The notes under the pieces were generated by a model. The model saw only the letters and a program-made list of their open reading frames with translations, did no database searches and was not told the DNA's origin. The position numbers and the translations under genes were made by a program. Shown here piece by piece: positions 1 to 12,035 of a stretch of DNA of 64,000 bases; the first letter of the stretch is position 1; every line of letters starts with the position of its first letter. Source of the stretch: Watersipora subatra (lineage: Eukaryota; Bryozoa; Gymnolaemata; Cheilostomatida; Watersiporidae). Location of the stretch: assembly GCF_963576615.1 (NCBI RefSeq), contig NC_088708.1, positions 62,171,172 to 62,235,171 of the forward strand, given 5' to 3'.

Positions 1-1
1 A

Positions 2-91
2 ATGTTGACAAGAAGGTAATTCCAAGTGCAATTTGCTGCACTGCTGGGATCAGCTAGAATACTAAGGAAGGTCTTAGATCTCCCAGGTTAG
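2..91 (+). pseudogene. 3' tail of RLE-type non-LTR retrotransposon (decayed)
   Basis: Frame 2 ends in a peptide reading LLGSARILRKVLDLPG and then a TAG stop. It matches the tail of the better preserved copy at 34029-34415 (LLGTAKILRRVLKLPGLW, then stop). An in-frame TAA at 17-19 breaks the reading, and the element continues off the left edge. The family assignment rests on the second copy, which carries the endonuclease-like motif. This is a dead fragment; nothing suggests host use. Confidence 0.6.
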
Positions 92-699
92 TTGTTCTGA
101 CCCAAGTTCCAAAGATACCAACAACAGTTTAAAACCATGCTGATCTAACTAACCATAATAATAGTAATCAGGCATAGACTGAGCCTGAATTCTTCAGGAA
201 ATGAAAGCAAGCTGATGAAATAATAAGACATTCACTAACAATGAGGGTTACAATAACATCTAGTCAAGGTGGATTATGTAGTAGGGGAGGGTGGGGCACA
301 TTGCAACAAAAAATGCATTTTTGGGTATAATGCTTTCCTAAAATATTGGAATATAATGTAGATAATCATAAAGGATGCAGAAATATGTTTTACATGTGTG
401 TGCCAAATGCCAATTCTGCTGGTTGTATGTAGACTTTGGAAAAAATCACAAAAGTACTAATTGCATAATTGGTCTGTCAACGTGCCGCGGTAGGAGGTAC
501 GTTGAAACACCCTATGGGGCACATTGAAACATTCTTAGTTTTCATAGTAAATTTTAGTTTTAGAATTGTGTTTTCTTGAATTTATTTTTAGCCAAACAAT
601 TCAAATTTCTACTACTTATCTGAGCAAGAAAAACTTGAAAAGAGTTTGCGATGAACTTCAAAACACTGTGTACAACAATCACAACAAACAAACTTCCAC

Positions 700-819
700 A
701 GTAAAACAAAACATATATATATATATGTTTATATAATATAAACATATATATATATAATATTTATATATTTTATGTTTATATTTATATAATACAAACATAT
801 ATAAACATATATATATATC

Positions 820-851
<32 letters not shown>

Positions 852-852
852 T
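700..852. repeat. AT-rich TA microsatellite cluster
   Basis: Imperfect runs of TA and TATATAAA alternate, including a TATA run just before 852. It sits directly left of the pogo-family sequence beginning near 890. Pogo elements insert at TA, so such tracts are common targets. Confidence 0.8.
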
Positions 853-889
853 GATTGCAATTATTTAGTGTATGTGTTAGAAAATCAGT

Positions 890-1250
890 CTACCAATATA
901 AATGTCACAAATTAGAGTATCGTCAAATGCCATCTTTTATCATAACCTGGAACCTTTTCGATGGATAGGGGGACGAGCAGATAGACATTGCTCTTATGGT
1001 AAAATTATATCTTTGTTTTACTTTATTTCAGACATGAAAAACATTTTTATTGTTTTCCTTTTTTGAAAAATATTATTACAGTTATAGCACAGTCATTAAA
1101 TTAAAAAAGTATGTTTAGCTTTTTTTTTGAAGGACCATAGTGGTAAGATGGAAAAAATCTTAGAAAAGATTATGCAATTTACATTTATGTTACTGTTTGT
1201 ATAACGTAAAATCCCTATAACGAAGACATGCCTTGAACAGATTGTTTACA
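890..1250. mobile_element. Pogo-family terminal segment, copy A
   Basis: This aligns along most of its length with 5810-6110 and 6900-7080 (copy B). Shared landmarks are ACCAA..AATGTCAC near the start, a TTACTTTATTT-AG stretch in the middle, and a terminal block containing TATAACRT-AAATCCCTATAACG at about 1198-1222. It lies next to the transposase remnant at 1440-2640 and is probably the non-coding 3' end of the same element. Exact ends were not resolved. Confidence 0.5.
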
Positions 1251-1439
1251 TTGTAGGAGCGTCTACTGTACCATGAATTCTGGTGTATACGATACACCTG
1301 TAAACAAACTTTCAAAATTTTTGTTTGAAAGTTTGGGATGCGAGTTATACATACCTGTAAACTTCTCACTATGTTCGGGGTTAACAACGTCTAACAATAA
1401 TTTATCCAACAATAAAACACTAGGAAATATGCAGTACTA

Positions 1440-2640
1440 CTATGTTCACGTAATTATTTCCTTAGTCATAATTGCTGTCATGCGGCATCTCCAACATTTG
1501 ATTTCATTCGTCAGGTAGAATTGTGTCGTTATTTGAATCAAAGTCATCGGAATCGAAAGGTAGCTTCATTTTAATGCTCTCATAAAACATTCTCATCTTT
1601 CACGTCCATTGCAATGCTGATGCAACATTTTTTGAAGGGTTTTGCAATTATATCTGGTTTCAAATCCTTCCAGGCCTGCTGGATCCATTGACACATGGTG
1701 GCTAAAGAAGCAGCTTTGAGGTTTCCGCCATGAGTAACTGATTGATCTCCAGATATCATCCACTTTTTCTACTTCACTCGAAGTCTATCTTTGTAGGAAT
1801 TATTTAGTGAAACATTTAGCTAAAGTTTTGTTGATTTTAATTTTAAAACATCCTGGCCGTCAGATTACCTCAAATATTAAAAACAATCGCAAACAATAGA
1901 AACATATCAACGCTTTCAGATAAGATCTACTAAAATTTTGTGTAAGTTCATCTTTAACTTGGATCCATTGTCTAAACAAGTGAAAACTACAGTAAAGTGT
2001 TGCTTCTCATGTCCTGTTGATTTCACACATGTTTTTTTTTCTCTGATTCTATTGACCGGCTTGTTCCGAGCCATATTGGAAAACATTGGAGTTTCATTCA
2101 TGTTTCCAAGATTACTGAAAGAATAATTGTGACACTTGTAATGTTTTACGATGAACTGTTGAAAGAAACTAGCGTCACGTTCCGAGTCTTTAGGTAGCTT
2201 TAAAACAACTTTAGATTTTTGATGTAAAACTAAATATGTTCTGCTAACGGCGAGACGCTTTGAAAATTTGGCTTGACTCACAATTCTTCTTGGACCACTT
2301 TATAGCCCCAAGTCAAATGCTGTTCCTGGTGTTGATGAAACCTGCATTTTTATGTTCCATTACAAAAGAAACTAAGGGAGCTCCTAGTTCAAGCTATAGG
2401 CATTGTTTTTTTCTTCTCGTATACTTTAATCGTAGAATCATCTTTAAACTATTTTGATCTTTGTCCACTGACTAACTTGCTTTTCGTTGATACCAAAAAC
2501 TGCAGCAGCATTTCATTCATGGTAGTTTTGTAGCATTCATTGGTAGTTTCCAAAGCTACCTTTACAACTTTCAATTTAAATACGGCGTTGTATTTTGCCT
2601 TTCTCGATGAGACGGTTTACAAAATTTGCTAACTGATTTG
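1440..2640 (-). pseudogene. Pogo/Tigger-like (CENP-B type) DNA transposase, broken
   Basis: Read on the minus strand, pieces of one transposase appear in the correct order. At about 2640-2460 is an N-terminal helix-turn-helix: KYNAVFKLKVVKVALETTNE and then, after a frameshift, AAAVFGINEKQVSQW. At 2281-1916 is the start of the DDE core, with NMNETPMFSNM and TGHEKQHFTVVF. At about 1800-1600 is the distal part (SVTHGGNLKAASLATMCQWI, PFKKC-IS-AMD). At about 1550-1508 is an acidic tail (DSDDFDSNND) ending in a stop. The usual MDET motif, which supplies the first catalytic Asp in this family, reads MNET. Frameshifts, stops and a repeat insertion near 1820-1935 make it inactive. Confidence 0.7.
1820..1940. 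repeat. Dispersed repeat interrupting the pogo transposase
   Basis: A segment with GTTGATTTTAATTTTAAAACATC...TCAGATTACCTCAAATAT...TAAGATCTACT resembles 14695-14825 and, more weakly, 39785-39900. It lies between the DDE core and the distal part of the transposase. It is either an inserted short repeat or a conserved non-coding part of the element family. The alignment was made by eye. Confidence 0.35.
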
Positions 2641-2649
2641 GTACTTGAT

Positions 2650-4100
2650 TACCGTGGTTTGCTGAAGGCTTAACTCTTTTCTAATAAAAGGTGAGAACAG
2701 TCATTGGTGAATTGCCACCTCATCAGCCAATGCGTGTGGGCGACAAACAGAGACAGTAAGACTTGGCGAATGACTCACTAGGTTAAATTATGTGTGTTAA
2801 ACGAATGGAAAAACGGCATCTGTGGCTTAACACGCTATATACCAGTAGCTCCAAAATTCTTCCAAATTTCAAAGTTTGGGGTACGACTTATACACAATGA
2901 TTTACAGCGAGTAATTAAAAACTTGACGTCGTTCAAGTTTTCTACGTATTTGAACTGGCATTTAAAACAAGAAAAGTTTTATTTCACTGAATGTCCAATC
3001 ATTCATGTGCACCCCCTTCATGTTGTAAAGTAGAAACATATTAGCAAGTGTTAAGTCATTTTGAGAATAATGCTTACCCCAACTCAACAAAAAAGATGTC
3101 CGCGCAAAACTTATCAAGTGTGAAGTCTGCTGATTGGCTAATCTATGGAAAACTTACAAAAAATGCATATTGAAAAAATTATCAAGATGGTGATGGAGTG
3201 GCTGATTGATTTTGTATAGTCTAGCTAACTTTGACTACAAAATGCATTTAAATTTGAATACAATAAATTTTAGGGAATTTTTCATTTGTTGAAACACTCA
3301 AGTAAGACAATGACCGGTCACCACGCCTGGCTTTACTTTGGTAAAAAATTGATAAAATTAGGCAAAATTAAAAACAAAGTCTTTTTTTCCTTATAGTAAT
3401 ATGTGATCTTTTCCTGTTTAATTTTGGTAATTTTAAACCAAACCGCTGTATTGATACACAGTAGACCAGTTAGCATAGTCACTCTAGATTACCAACACCT
3501 ACTAACATAAAAATGGTAAAACACTGACCACATGATTGGACAATCAGATGACCTAAAACATAAAGTAATGAAATGATGAGACAAGCAAATACTGTAGGAT
3601 CTTACCACCAGAGACAGCTGGGAGAAGAGATAACAATAACCACAGCATAGCTCTTTGGATAGAAGGCACCTTCAGATAAGAAAGTTTAGGAATAAACCTA
3701 GAAATCAAAGATGATATCAGTGTGCAAGTAGACATTGTTGATTAACATAACTGGTAGATGCATATATCAGGGTTGTCTTCAGTTCAGCTGGTATATTGAG
3801 TTGCTGTTCGATTTTAAAGTTTGCTCTACACAGAGTGTACAATATATATTTGGTGCCAAACTATACCATGCTGGTGACCGTCTATAAGCACGCTTTGGTA
3901 GAAAATAGATCACTGGTACATACTTAGCATGCACTGCCTTTTAGCTTGAACCAGATTGTATGAACATCAAAAAGGAAGTCATGTAAGGAATAAAGCAACA
4001 TTCACTTTTTTGGTTAAAACTCAGTTTAGAAAAACTTCATTTTGTATTCATAATTTTGGCTGTAGGCAGATTCATGATACAGGATACTCTGATAGCGAAT
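2650..4100. other. Non-coding; probable 5' part of the pogo element, then anonymous sequence
   Basis: At 2876-2905 the phrase AAGTTTGGGGTACGACTTATACAC repeats, diverged, the one at 1330-1355 (AAGTTTGGGATGCGAGTTATAC). This is consistent with subterminal repeats at the two ends of the 1.2-2.9 kb transposon. From about 3100 to 4100 I see no gene and no clear repeat. Confidence 0.35.
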
Positions 4101-4101
4101 A

Positions 4102-5570
4102 CAGCCATACCTCTACATACAAGTGCCCCAACATATGAGTGCTCCAACATACATGTGCCCCAACATATGAGAGCCCCAATATACGAGAAACTCGAGATAC
4201 AAGCCGACTTTCTAGCAAGTTTCTTCCTTGGGATACAAGTAATCTTTGAGATATGATCATACGACCTGATTCTCGATGGCTACTACATTATATGGCCAAG
4301 TATGCGAGAGGCCACTTTGGAGAACGGCATTGCTCGGTCTTTCTCCTCAAATTAGTTTGGCAATTTGAAAAACGGTGTTAAAAGGTTGGCTAAAGGTTAT
4401 AATGAATGTGAGGCAAAAATCACTTAAACAGAAATCAATGCTAAAAAATACGATGACAAATTAAGGTCATGTAAAAGATTAAAACTTAGCTTCCAATTAA
4501 ACGTGTGTTTAATAACCTAAATTCATTGAAGCTAAATTCAAAGTTTCTATTACGTAGGGTCACAAAGGTTTAGTGCAGCGGTGCTCAACCTTTTTAGACA
4601 TGTGATCTACTTTTATATTTGCCTGCCTTCAAAGATCGACTAGTCTAGCGAAGCCCCGAAACAAAAAATTAAAAACAAACTTGAGCCTGTAGTGGTGAGC
4701 CTATCACCTTTATTAAGTTCCACATATATGCTTATATAATGCAGTGATCCAGTAAGTAACATAATTTTAAAGGAAAAACATTCATTCTCTACCTTAGTGA
4801 GAATGGGTTTATGTTTTTATTCAAAAAGAAAAAACGAGATCGACTGCTAGCAGAAAGCTGCATAACATTTTAACAAAAGTTATTTTGGGTGCATGAAGAA
4901 CTATACACGGTTTTGTATCGAGTGCGGACCTATCGGCTTTTTCTGCGGTCCTGTGCTGGGAACTTATGAATGGCGTTCACGTGTATTTTTGTTGGTCTTG
5001 AAATACACAATCAAACACGACTATACATAAACAACGATAATAGGTAAATAATGTTATTATTAAAACTACTTTTTTAGTGCAGTAGTTTAGTAAAGTGCTG
5101 TGCAGCAATAGTAGTTGCTGCTAGTTAGTGAATAATTATTATTTTATGTTGTAATTATATGTTATCCTAAAATCATCCCGCGATCGACTGCCAAGCACTT
5201 GAAGATCGACTGGTAGATCGCGATCGACTGGTTGGGCACCCCTGGTTTAGTGGATCAAACTCAAGTCTCTCTCAGACAGCCATTATCCACAACATCTGTC
5301 TCGAAGGTAAAAACTCCATACAGTGGTATACATAGCAATGTTACATATTATTGCAGATCATAACAACTAAATTGGTATTGTAAGTACTGAATTACTATTA
5401 AAAACATGTTTTTCCACCGTAACATCCTGTTTAGGTGGTGTACCATACTATGGTAATGGATTAATTTGTACTTAGTGATTTTAGATAGGAAATAGTGCCA
5501 TGAGACGCTAGTAAATTGACTTACAGCTCAGTCCCAGAATGCATCATGCTCGTATGTCGAGGCACGCCTG
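4102..5570. mobile_element. Pogo-like non-autonomous transposon, TA target duplication
   Basis: The left terminus (CAGCCATACCTCTACATAC) and the reverse complement of the right terminus (CAGGCGTGCCTCGACATAC) form imperfect inverted repeats. They begin with CAG and are flanked by TA at 4100-4101 and 5571-5572, as in the Tc1/mariner/pogo superfamily. Near the left end a short tandem motif, GCCCCAACATATGAG and variants, occurs three to four times. No transposase was found. A hAT element is inserted inside at 4576-5244, so this element is the older of the two. Confidence 0.7.
4576..5244. mobile_element. hAT non-autonomous transposon with perfect 8-bp TSD
   Basis: Terminal inverted repeats are CAGCGGTGCTCAACC on the left and CAGGGGTGCCCAACC, read from the right end inward. 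They are flanked by an identical 8-bp duplication GTTTAGTG at 4568-4575 and 5245-5252. Terminal CAG, the GGTGCYCAACC motif and an 8-bp TSD are standard for hAT elements. Near the right end, GATCGACTGG-type blocks recur. The 669-bp body has no long reading frame. The perfect TSD suggests a fairly recent insertion. Confidence 0.85.
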
Positions 5571-5572
5571 TA

Positions 5573-7210
5573 CTTCCTATAGCGTAAACCCCACATAATG
5601 TAAAGAATTTATGTAAAGTTTTAGCTTCGTACTACATCAAAAATACCATATAATGTAAAGGGTCAAAACGGAGCAAATTCTCAAATGTGATTTGAATAAC
5701 GAGAATCTCATACCTAGCTTTAAAAATATCGGTTTCTCTCTTACCGTACTCGGGAGAGAAAACTCCCTATAAGGCTCGCTCTATTACCCATATATACTAG
5801 TACCCGATTTACCAAGCTGAATGTCACGAGTTTTAGTCTCGTCAAAAGTTACCTCTTATCTAATATCGAGCACTGCTCTTAATACTTATCTTAAAGATAT
5901 ATTTGTGTTTCACTTTATTTTAGCCATATAAAATATTTTGCCATTATTTTTCTTTGCAGAAGAGACTTTGCTGTCGGGGAAAAAATGAAAAACCCGATGT
6001 AAATTAACATTGCAGGTGTGCGCTCCCTTTAACTTACTGTAATATTACTGTAGTCATGAGCAATAAACTGAGTAAAATTGATTAGACAAAGTAAAAAAAC
6101 TTGTCAATACAAACTAGAGTTGCCCTGATTTTGATATCAGTGCCGATATGGGTGTTTAGTATCTGGATCGGCCGATCTTTACTTCAGAAAATCTGAAACT
6201 TCAGATAAGTTTCAAAGTTCAACTATTTACCAGAAAATAGTATTTTAGCTACACTAATAAAGATCACCAACTGCAAGGTCCTTACTCTTACCTAATGAAT
6301 TCCAGACCTACCACACTATTTATTTTATGTCCATAGCCTGATCAACATCAACACAGCTGAGAAGACTTTGCTTTAGCCAGGAAGTAATCAAAACGTGTGA
6401 TATTTCCAAATTACAGCTATATGTTATGATTTATTTATACATCAACTTTTGAAGTTTATCTAAATAATTATGGTCCTAGAAATCAGTTAATGAACAAATT
6501 TTTCTGTGAGTAAACTATTGCAGGGCTTATTATAAATTAAAATCTGCTGTTTTTATGTAAGTACTGCTGCGTTGTTATCTCAGTTTAGATGCCAGTAAAT
6601 ATAACTGAGTGAGTTTTATTCATTTTTTAAACATCCAGAACTTAAATGTACTGTTAATAGCATTAATTCTATTACTACTAATGCACGTTTATTGACTGTA
6701 AGATCCGCTATTGATTTACCAAGATTGTCCACTTTCATAAATAAATAAATACAAATAAATGCATTCATATTTATATTTTCAACACAAAAGATCTAAATTG
6801 GTATCTAAATATGATTAATTTTCAATATGAATCGGTAGATCAGATCGGTATCTGAATCGCCTGTCGAAGTTAGAATCGGAGCATAGCTAATTCAAACTAT
6901 TAATACTACCGTTATTGCGCAGTCTTTAAATTAACAAAGTTAAGTCTAGTTTTTCCTTTTAAAAAAGCCAAAGGAGTGAGTTGAGGAAGTTCCTAGAATG
7001 GGTTATGCAATTTAGAAGCCCACAGGTATTCTACTGTTTGTATAACATTAAATCCCTATAACGCAAACGTTGCCTGAATAGATTATTTACCTTTATCTAC
7101 TAATCGAAAAAGCTATCTACTTCACTGATATAGTAAATAAGCTAGAGCAGATCGTAATTAACGGTTGATGGCAGTAATAGCTCCATCTCGTCAGGCACAA
7201 TGTTTGATCA
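5573..7210. mobile_element. Pogo-family element, copy B, split by a hAT insertion
   Basis: The flanks 5573-6114 and 6898-7210 align in order with copy A (890-1250 and part of 1440-1530). Shared blocks include TATAACATTAAATCCCTATAACG at about 7037-7059 and CATCTCGTCAGG near 7185-7196. A related phrase, TATAGCGTAAACCCCACATAATG, stands at the left edge. The transposase region present beside copy A is absent, so this is a deleted derivative. Exact ends are uncertain. Confidence 0.5.
6115..6889. mobile_element. hAT-like non-autonomous element nested in pogo copy B
   Basis: The ends are TAGAGTTGCCCTGATTTTGAT on the left and, read from the right, TAGCTATGCTCCGATTCTAA. The flanking octamers ATACAAAC (6107-6114) and ATTCAAAC (6890-6897) differ at one base. 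Removing the element rejoins the pogo-family sequence, which supports an insertion. TCGGTATC/GATCGGCCGAT-like subterminal motifs occur near both ends. No transposase frame is visible. Confidence 0.6.
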
Positions 7211-7359
7211 AGGTTTTAGAAATAAAATGAAGTTTTCCACCATGTGGGATTCCCCAACTAAGGAATGCATACTCAACATAACAATGGTAGCTATTAATAG
7301 GATGTAGGCTAATAATACAATCACCTGTCAATGGAGAATTGATGAATTTGAAATCAATT

Positions 7360-8075
7360 TTGTTCAATATTACTGAGGATACATTTTAAACAGAGTAACT
7401 ATTAACACTACAACAGCTACAACAGCTAGAAGAGTATCAGTGAACCTAAAAGGTGACTTGTTTAATATTCCTGAAAGGAGTTAATTTAGGCAGAGTAACC
7501 AGTATAACAATAACAATCAGATGTAACATGATGTCTGAACAGTCAGAGGAGGATAGGTGAATCTTAAGTTCAGTTTGTTCAATAATACTGAAGAAACATT
7601 CTGAACAGAGTAACCAGTAATGCTACAACACTAACAATTAGATGTGTTGTATGGCAAGTTAAAGAAGTAGCCTATTAATGATTTTAACAACAACACAACA
7701 ACACAACAATTGTGGCAATAGCTATAACACATGCAATAAGATGTGATACGAAGCCTGGGAGTACATTGTATGTTATACACACAGACATGCATGACTTCTT
7801 GAACATATATGGGAGTACAAGTTGATGTATGGATTGATGTATCAACCTGTTTTGTCATTGTACGCGCAACAAACCCTTGAACAGATATGTGAGTAGAAGT
7901 TAGTATATGGGTTGATACCCAACTTTAATTGTCATTGTATACATGAACAGCCATGACTACATTACATATATGGGAAAAAAGTTGGCACATAGATCCATGT
8001 ATCAATATTCTATGTACACGCGAACTTGCATGATTCCCCTGAACATAGATAAAAGTACAAGTTGATTGATTTACT
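7360..8075. repeat. Two decayed tandem-repeat families
   Basis: At 7360-7640 a block of roughly 105-120 bp recurs about three times, marked by TTCAATATTACTGA...CAGAGTAACCAGTA...AATCAGATGT. At about 7785-8075 a second unit of about 83 bp recurs three to four times, marked by GAACATATATGGGAGTACAAGTTG...TGATGTATCAA...TTGTCATTGTAC. Copies are strongly diverged. No gene is visible. Confidence 0.55.
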
Positions 8076-8079
8076 AAAC

Positions 8080-9540
8080 CTTATAGACACCGGTGCAAGG
8101 TTATGATGTCAGCATGGTATCCATCTTTGTTCAGGAAACTCTAACCAATTTATTAAATTCTCATTCTTTAGCAAAGTAGCAATATTGTTGTCTATTATAT
8201 TAATACTGTTGCCATTAACTACAGCAGTTGCCTTAATTGGATAAATTTTTGCGAAAGAGTTGTAGTCAGAGTCATCTCTTGCGGAGTACTGCACTATCCC
8301 AAAGATGACCCTTTCACTCACTTTAGGTTGTATTAAATTTTCGAGCAAGAGTATTTAGGAAATTTCCTTTTATTACGCTATTTATTCAGTCACCTAGATG
8401 TTGATTAACTCTTTCTATAGCTTTCTAGTACAGTTTCCACTTCAAATTATTAATCAGTCTCTGAACTGAAATGAATGTAAATGCAGGAAGCTAACATGCA
8501 TGAAACCTTTGTTTATAAATGAGCTTGTCTATTTTGATGCAGATTGTAGTATGTGAACTAAAACAGTTAAACCTCATTTTAAGATCTCATCACGCGGATA
8601 AAACAGCACTTCGTTACTTTTTTAAATTTAACAAACGCAAAAGACGCAAATACGCGTCTGTTTCTTATATCATTGCTCTAATCCACGGCACACAACCCAG
8701 TAAACTGACACGGCACACCACAGAGTGCAATGTATAGTAGTTTGTGAACCGTGAGCAACCTCCCGAATCTGAGTTGCTCAAGTTTAGTTTTACTAATATA
8801 ACCTACCTTGAAGTTCAGTCGACAAGAGTAATAATCCAAGTCAGAATTATCAGCAGTCTAAATACATGTGATATAGCCCAGTTACCAGTAGGTCGTTTGT
8901 GCGAGTTGCCAGCGTACGGGAGAGTAGTAACACCGCGTTACCTGTTCACTTCCCGTTCAACACATTGATTGGATTCTCTGATGAAGACCGTTATATCTCA
9001 AGACGGCCGTTTTCAAGATTTACCGGAGAAAACGTTTATGCTTGTGAAAGATAATATTTGATACGTTAAAGTTTTTAACAATAATTTTACATGTGCTATT
9101 AAATAAATGTTAATTTTTTGTATATATTTTATATTAGATAAGTTAAACTTGTTATAATAAAAATTTAGCTCTGAAAAAGATTTTGACACACTTTTCTTTC
9201 TGTTGGTCAAAGCTTACGAAGTTACTCAACAAGGAACTAAGCGGCTCGTCATAAACGTGACTTTTTTGTGACAGCTCATCAACAGATTACACTAGCAGGC
9301 TTATGTTTATCCGTGCTAAATATGTTGTCATTTCCATTCGGTTTTTGTGGGGTAGGTTTGCGGCCTGACTGACGTTTTCAGTAAGAATAATTAAATCTCC
9401 TTGCATTGGTCTTCTAAAAGCTTGAAAATGGTTTCTAGGCTAGCCAAGTCCTATAGACTGTTTAACACGAAATGTAGAGGGAAAATGCCGTGATATTTGA
9501 AATGGTAGTCATAGCTGAAGAATCATGTCACATTTATGCC
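8080..9540. other. No gene recognised
   Basis: Only short frames lie here, and none has a recognisable domain. A phrase resembling a pogo-type terminus (CAGTTAAACCTCATTTTAAG) occurs at about 8564, but I found no inverted partner. Confidence 0.4.
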
Positions 9541-9550
9541 CTATATTGAT

Positions 9551-9690
9551 CTTACTACATAGGCTGGTAGACACTGATGGGCAAAGGAATTCCACTCTTG
9601 TGCAATTCAGTCTGACACACAGTTTCAAAATCCACAGATACACAGGAATGTACTGCAACTCCACGAACTTCATTGATAAGGTCATCTAAC
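9551..9690 (-). pseudogene. Exon-like open segment, unknown protein
   Basis: On the minus strand a 40-odd residue stretch with normal amino-acid composition (LDDLINEVRGVAVHSCVSVD, then FETVCQTELHKSGIPLPISV) runs to double stop codons. A possible acceptor (CTCTAAG) lies just upstream. I do not recognise it. It could be a terminal exon of a gene or of the nearby minus-strand transposon. Confidence 0.25.
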
Positions 9691-10727
9691 TTAGAGCACA
9701 CTCATGATCTGACTACATACCTGAAACAAGGAAGTTCAGAATCATGAGCTCCTTTCCAAAACTAAGGCATAATGAAATGTATTCTAGAATATCAACCGCA
9801 AAATAGGATAAGTAATAGTTGTGTGGTTTTACAGTAAACAGTTGTTACTCAATTTGATGTTCACTTGCAAAACATATGACCTAATAATACCTGGCAGCTA
9901 CTATTAGGTGTCAATGATGTCCTTGACTTAACATTGTACTTATACCTAACAAACTATTATACCTAACCTACGTTTGTGTTTGGTAGCCTTGGTTTGGAAT
10001 AAGTTTCCAGATTTATTTATTCTTACACTGTTTCACCCTCGATAGCGATAAGTAATGCATGCGCCATATTGGAGAGTTAATCGTGTACTAGTTACGTATG
10101 TAAACAAACAGTGAAAAATGACACAAACGTACATGTTGAATAGTTATTTTCCACTTGTTTGTTAATGACAACTCTTCCTACACAGCGTTTAGAGTGCCTG
10201 ATAGAAGAAACATAACAGCAAATTAACAACTGTTCCATTATATTACAGATTATATTACAGATGCATAAACCATAATGGAAAAACTTAGCACATGAAGTAT
10301 TTTGATAAAAACAACACATATACATGTACTGTGAAAACAGAAACTGTTTTCAAGACTTAAGTGATAATAGCTTATGAATGTATGATGTGTATGATACAGT
10401 ATCTGTAAAAGATGGAACAAACTACTGCAACGACTAAATAGAAATTAAAAACATTTGTAATAGAGGATAATAAAAATAATGCAAACAAGGAACTGTAGAA
10501 AGTAGTGTAATCTGATGATCAAACTGTGTAAAAGGAGATTTGTATATCACTGGATATTGAGCCAAGGTGCATCAGAGTTTCTTAGAACTAAATCAGATTA
10601 GAAATAGTAGTACAACAACAGCTACAGATGAATATCAAAGTGATTACATTGTTACTGGCTTTTAAAAAAGTACTGATTTAGTATTCTTATGCCACAAAGA
10701 TGCACCTTGCAGTTTGAATGCACGATT

Positions 10728-11317
10728 TTAAGCATAATGACGTCTTTGGAGATCATAAAACGACTGAATGAGGTTTCTCATCAATGAAGCACAGTGGTTG
10801 GATATGCCATCTGCTATGTCTATAAGGGGTTTCCCAAGGCATAGCACATCACTAGGTCCTACACTACTGATAACATACACCGCACAATGGAATGGATCTG
10901 GCTTTGCATTAATACGAAAGTATCGATCTGCAGCTAGAAAGATTCGGATGACACCGTCTGATGGACGCACCAATCCTCCATTGTTTTGTAGCTCAAGTAG
11001 AGTATAGAGGTGTCGGTACTGGATGCTTGACTTAGTGGTAACCAGCAACTGACGGCAAGTGTCACATGACAGCACTTTAGTTAGCTTTCACACGATGTAG
11101 CCAGCTATATAGACTATACTGTTACCTATAAGAGAAGTTTTGACGTCTGAAATCATCGTGGCTCCACGAACTTCTGGAGTAGCCTGTATCCTGAGAATCT
11201 CATATTGAGCAGTAACATTACCTGGCTTACCAGCATCTGATTCTGCACCACATCTGCTGATAAGTTTGCGAAAGGTAGCCTTAAACTGAGTAACAGTAGG
11301 ATTATTATTCCGACCAC
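10728..11317 (-). pseudogene. P-element-like transposase, two C-terminal exons
   Basis: On the minus strand the first exon (11317-11126) reads GRNNNPTVTQFKATFRKLIS and ends SDVKTSLI with phase 1. The last exon (11074-10728) reads VLSCDTCRQLL..., contains LLELQNNGGLVRPSDGVIRI and ends in TAA after RRHYA. A 51-bp GT-AG intron (11125-11075) joins them in frame, with acceptor CTAAAG. The NPT-x-QF, CxxC and ELxNNGGLxxPS motifs are typical of P-element/THAP9-type transposase C-termini, as I know the family. No stop interrupts either exon. Upstream exons are unclear (see 11557-11800), and terminal repeats were not found. Most likely it is a relic; a domesticated gene is possible. Confidence 0.65.
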
Positions 11318-11417
11318 CTAAACAAAAGCATCAATTATAACAATTACATAAAATCAAAAAAATGAATGTCTTATTCACATAGAACATAGTGCACTTAAGA
11401 TATAACAATACAGCTAT

Positions 11418-11452
11418 GATCATGACTACAGCTTTCAGCTGTAGTCATGATC
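11418..11452. repeat. Perfect 16-bp hairpin
   Basis: GATCATGACTACAGCT at 11418-11433 and its exact reverse complement at 11437-11452 are separated by TTC. It lies in the probable intron of the P-element-like transposase. It could be a small fold-back insertion or chance amplification. Confidence 0.9.
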
Positions 11453-11556
11453 CTGAAAATAAAATAGGTCTAAATGCTACCATATCGCTATGTAAAATGA
11501 AAAGGTGGCAATTTTCACTGGAAGTCATCCACACATCATTAATAGAAATTTCTTTA

Positions 11557-11800
11557 TCAAGCATGCAAAATGGATTGCATCCATGAGATTATTTCAACAG
11601 AAATGACAACAAACAAATTGCAGAAATACTGCAAAGAAGTACTAATCATTGCCACAGATGCATCACTAGATAGATTCACATCAACATCTTCTGCTAAGCT
11701 GCAGACATCATAATCATAAGCACTTGATGTGGCAGCTGCCACTGTTTTGCGTGCTGTTTGAGGTTTTTGGAAGAAATTTAGATATATCTAGTTCAAATTG
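11557..11800 (-). pseudogene. Possible upstream exon of the P-element-like transposase
   Basis: The minus frame reads TVAAATSSAYDYDVCSLAED and then VDVNLSSDASVAMISTSLQY. In P-element-like transposases an acidic stretch precedes the final conserved block, so position and composition fit. Sequence similarity alone does not prove it. Splice junctions to 11317 were not resolved. Confidence 0.3.
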
Positions 11801-12035
11801 AACAACCTAGCAGCACTGTGCTTGACAATATTGTTTTAAATTCAATCATTGAAAAGCACTATTCAACATTGAAAAAAATGAGAGTTCAATTCAACGAGAG
11901 TTCTCAGTTAGGCCTACTTGGTTAGAACATCTAGAAAGTAAAATGGAACTGTAGTAGTTAGCAACAGTAGTCATAGCAGTAGTATTATTACACTTACCTC
12001 CTTACTGCTAGCTAGCTATATCTAGGTACAACAAT

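Noticed and set aside
1273-1518. 81-codon plus frame
   Set aside because: It overlaps the non-coding end and acidic tail of the minus-strand pogo transposase; no domain seen.
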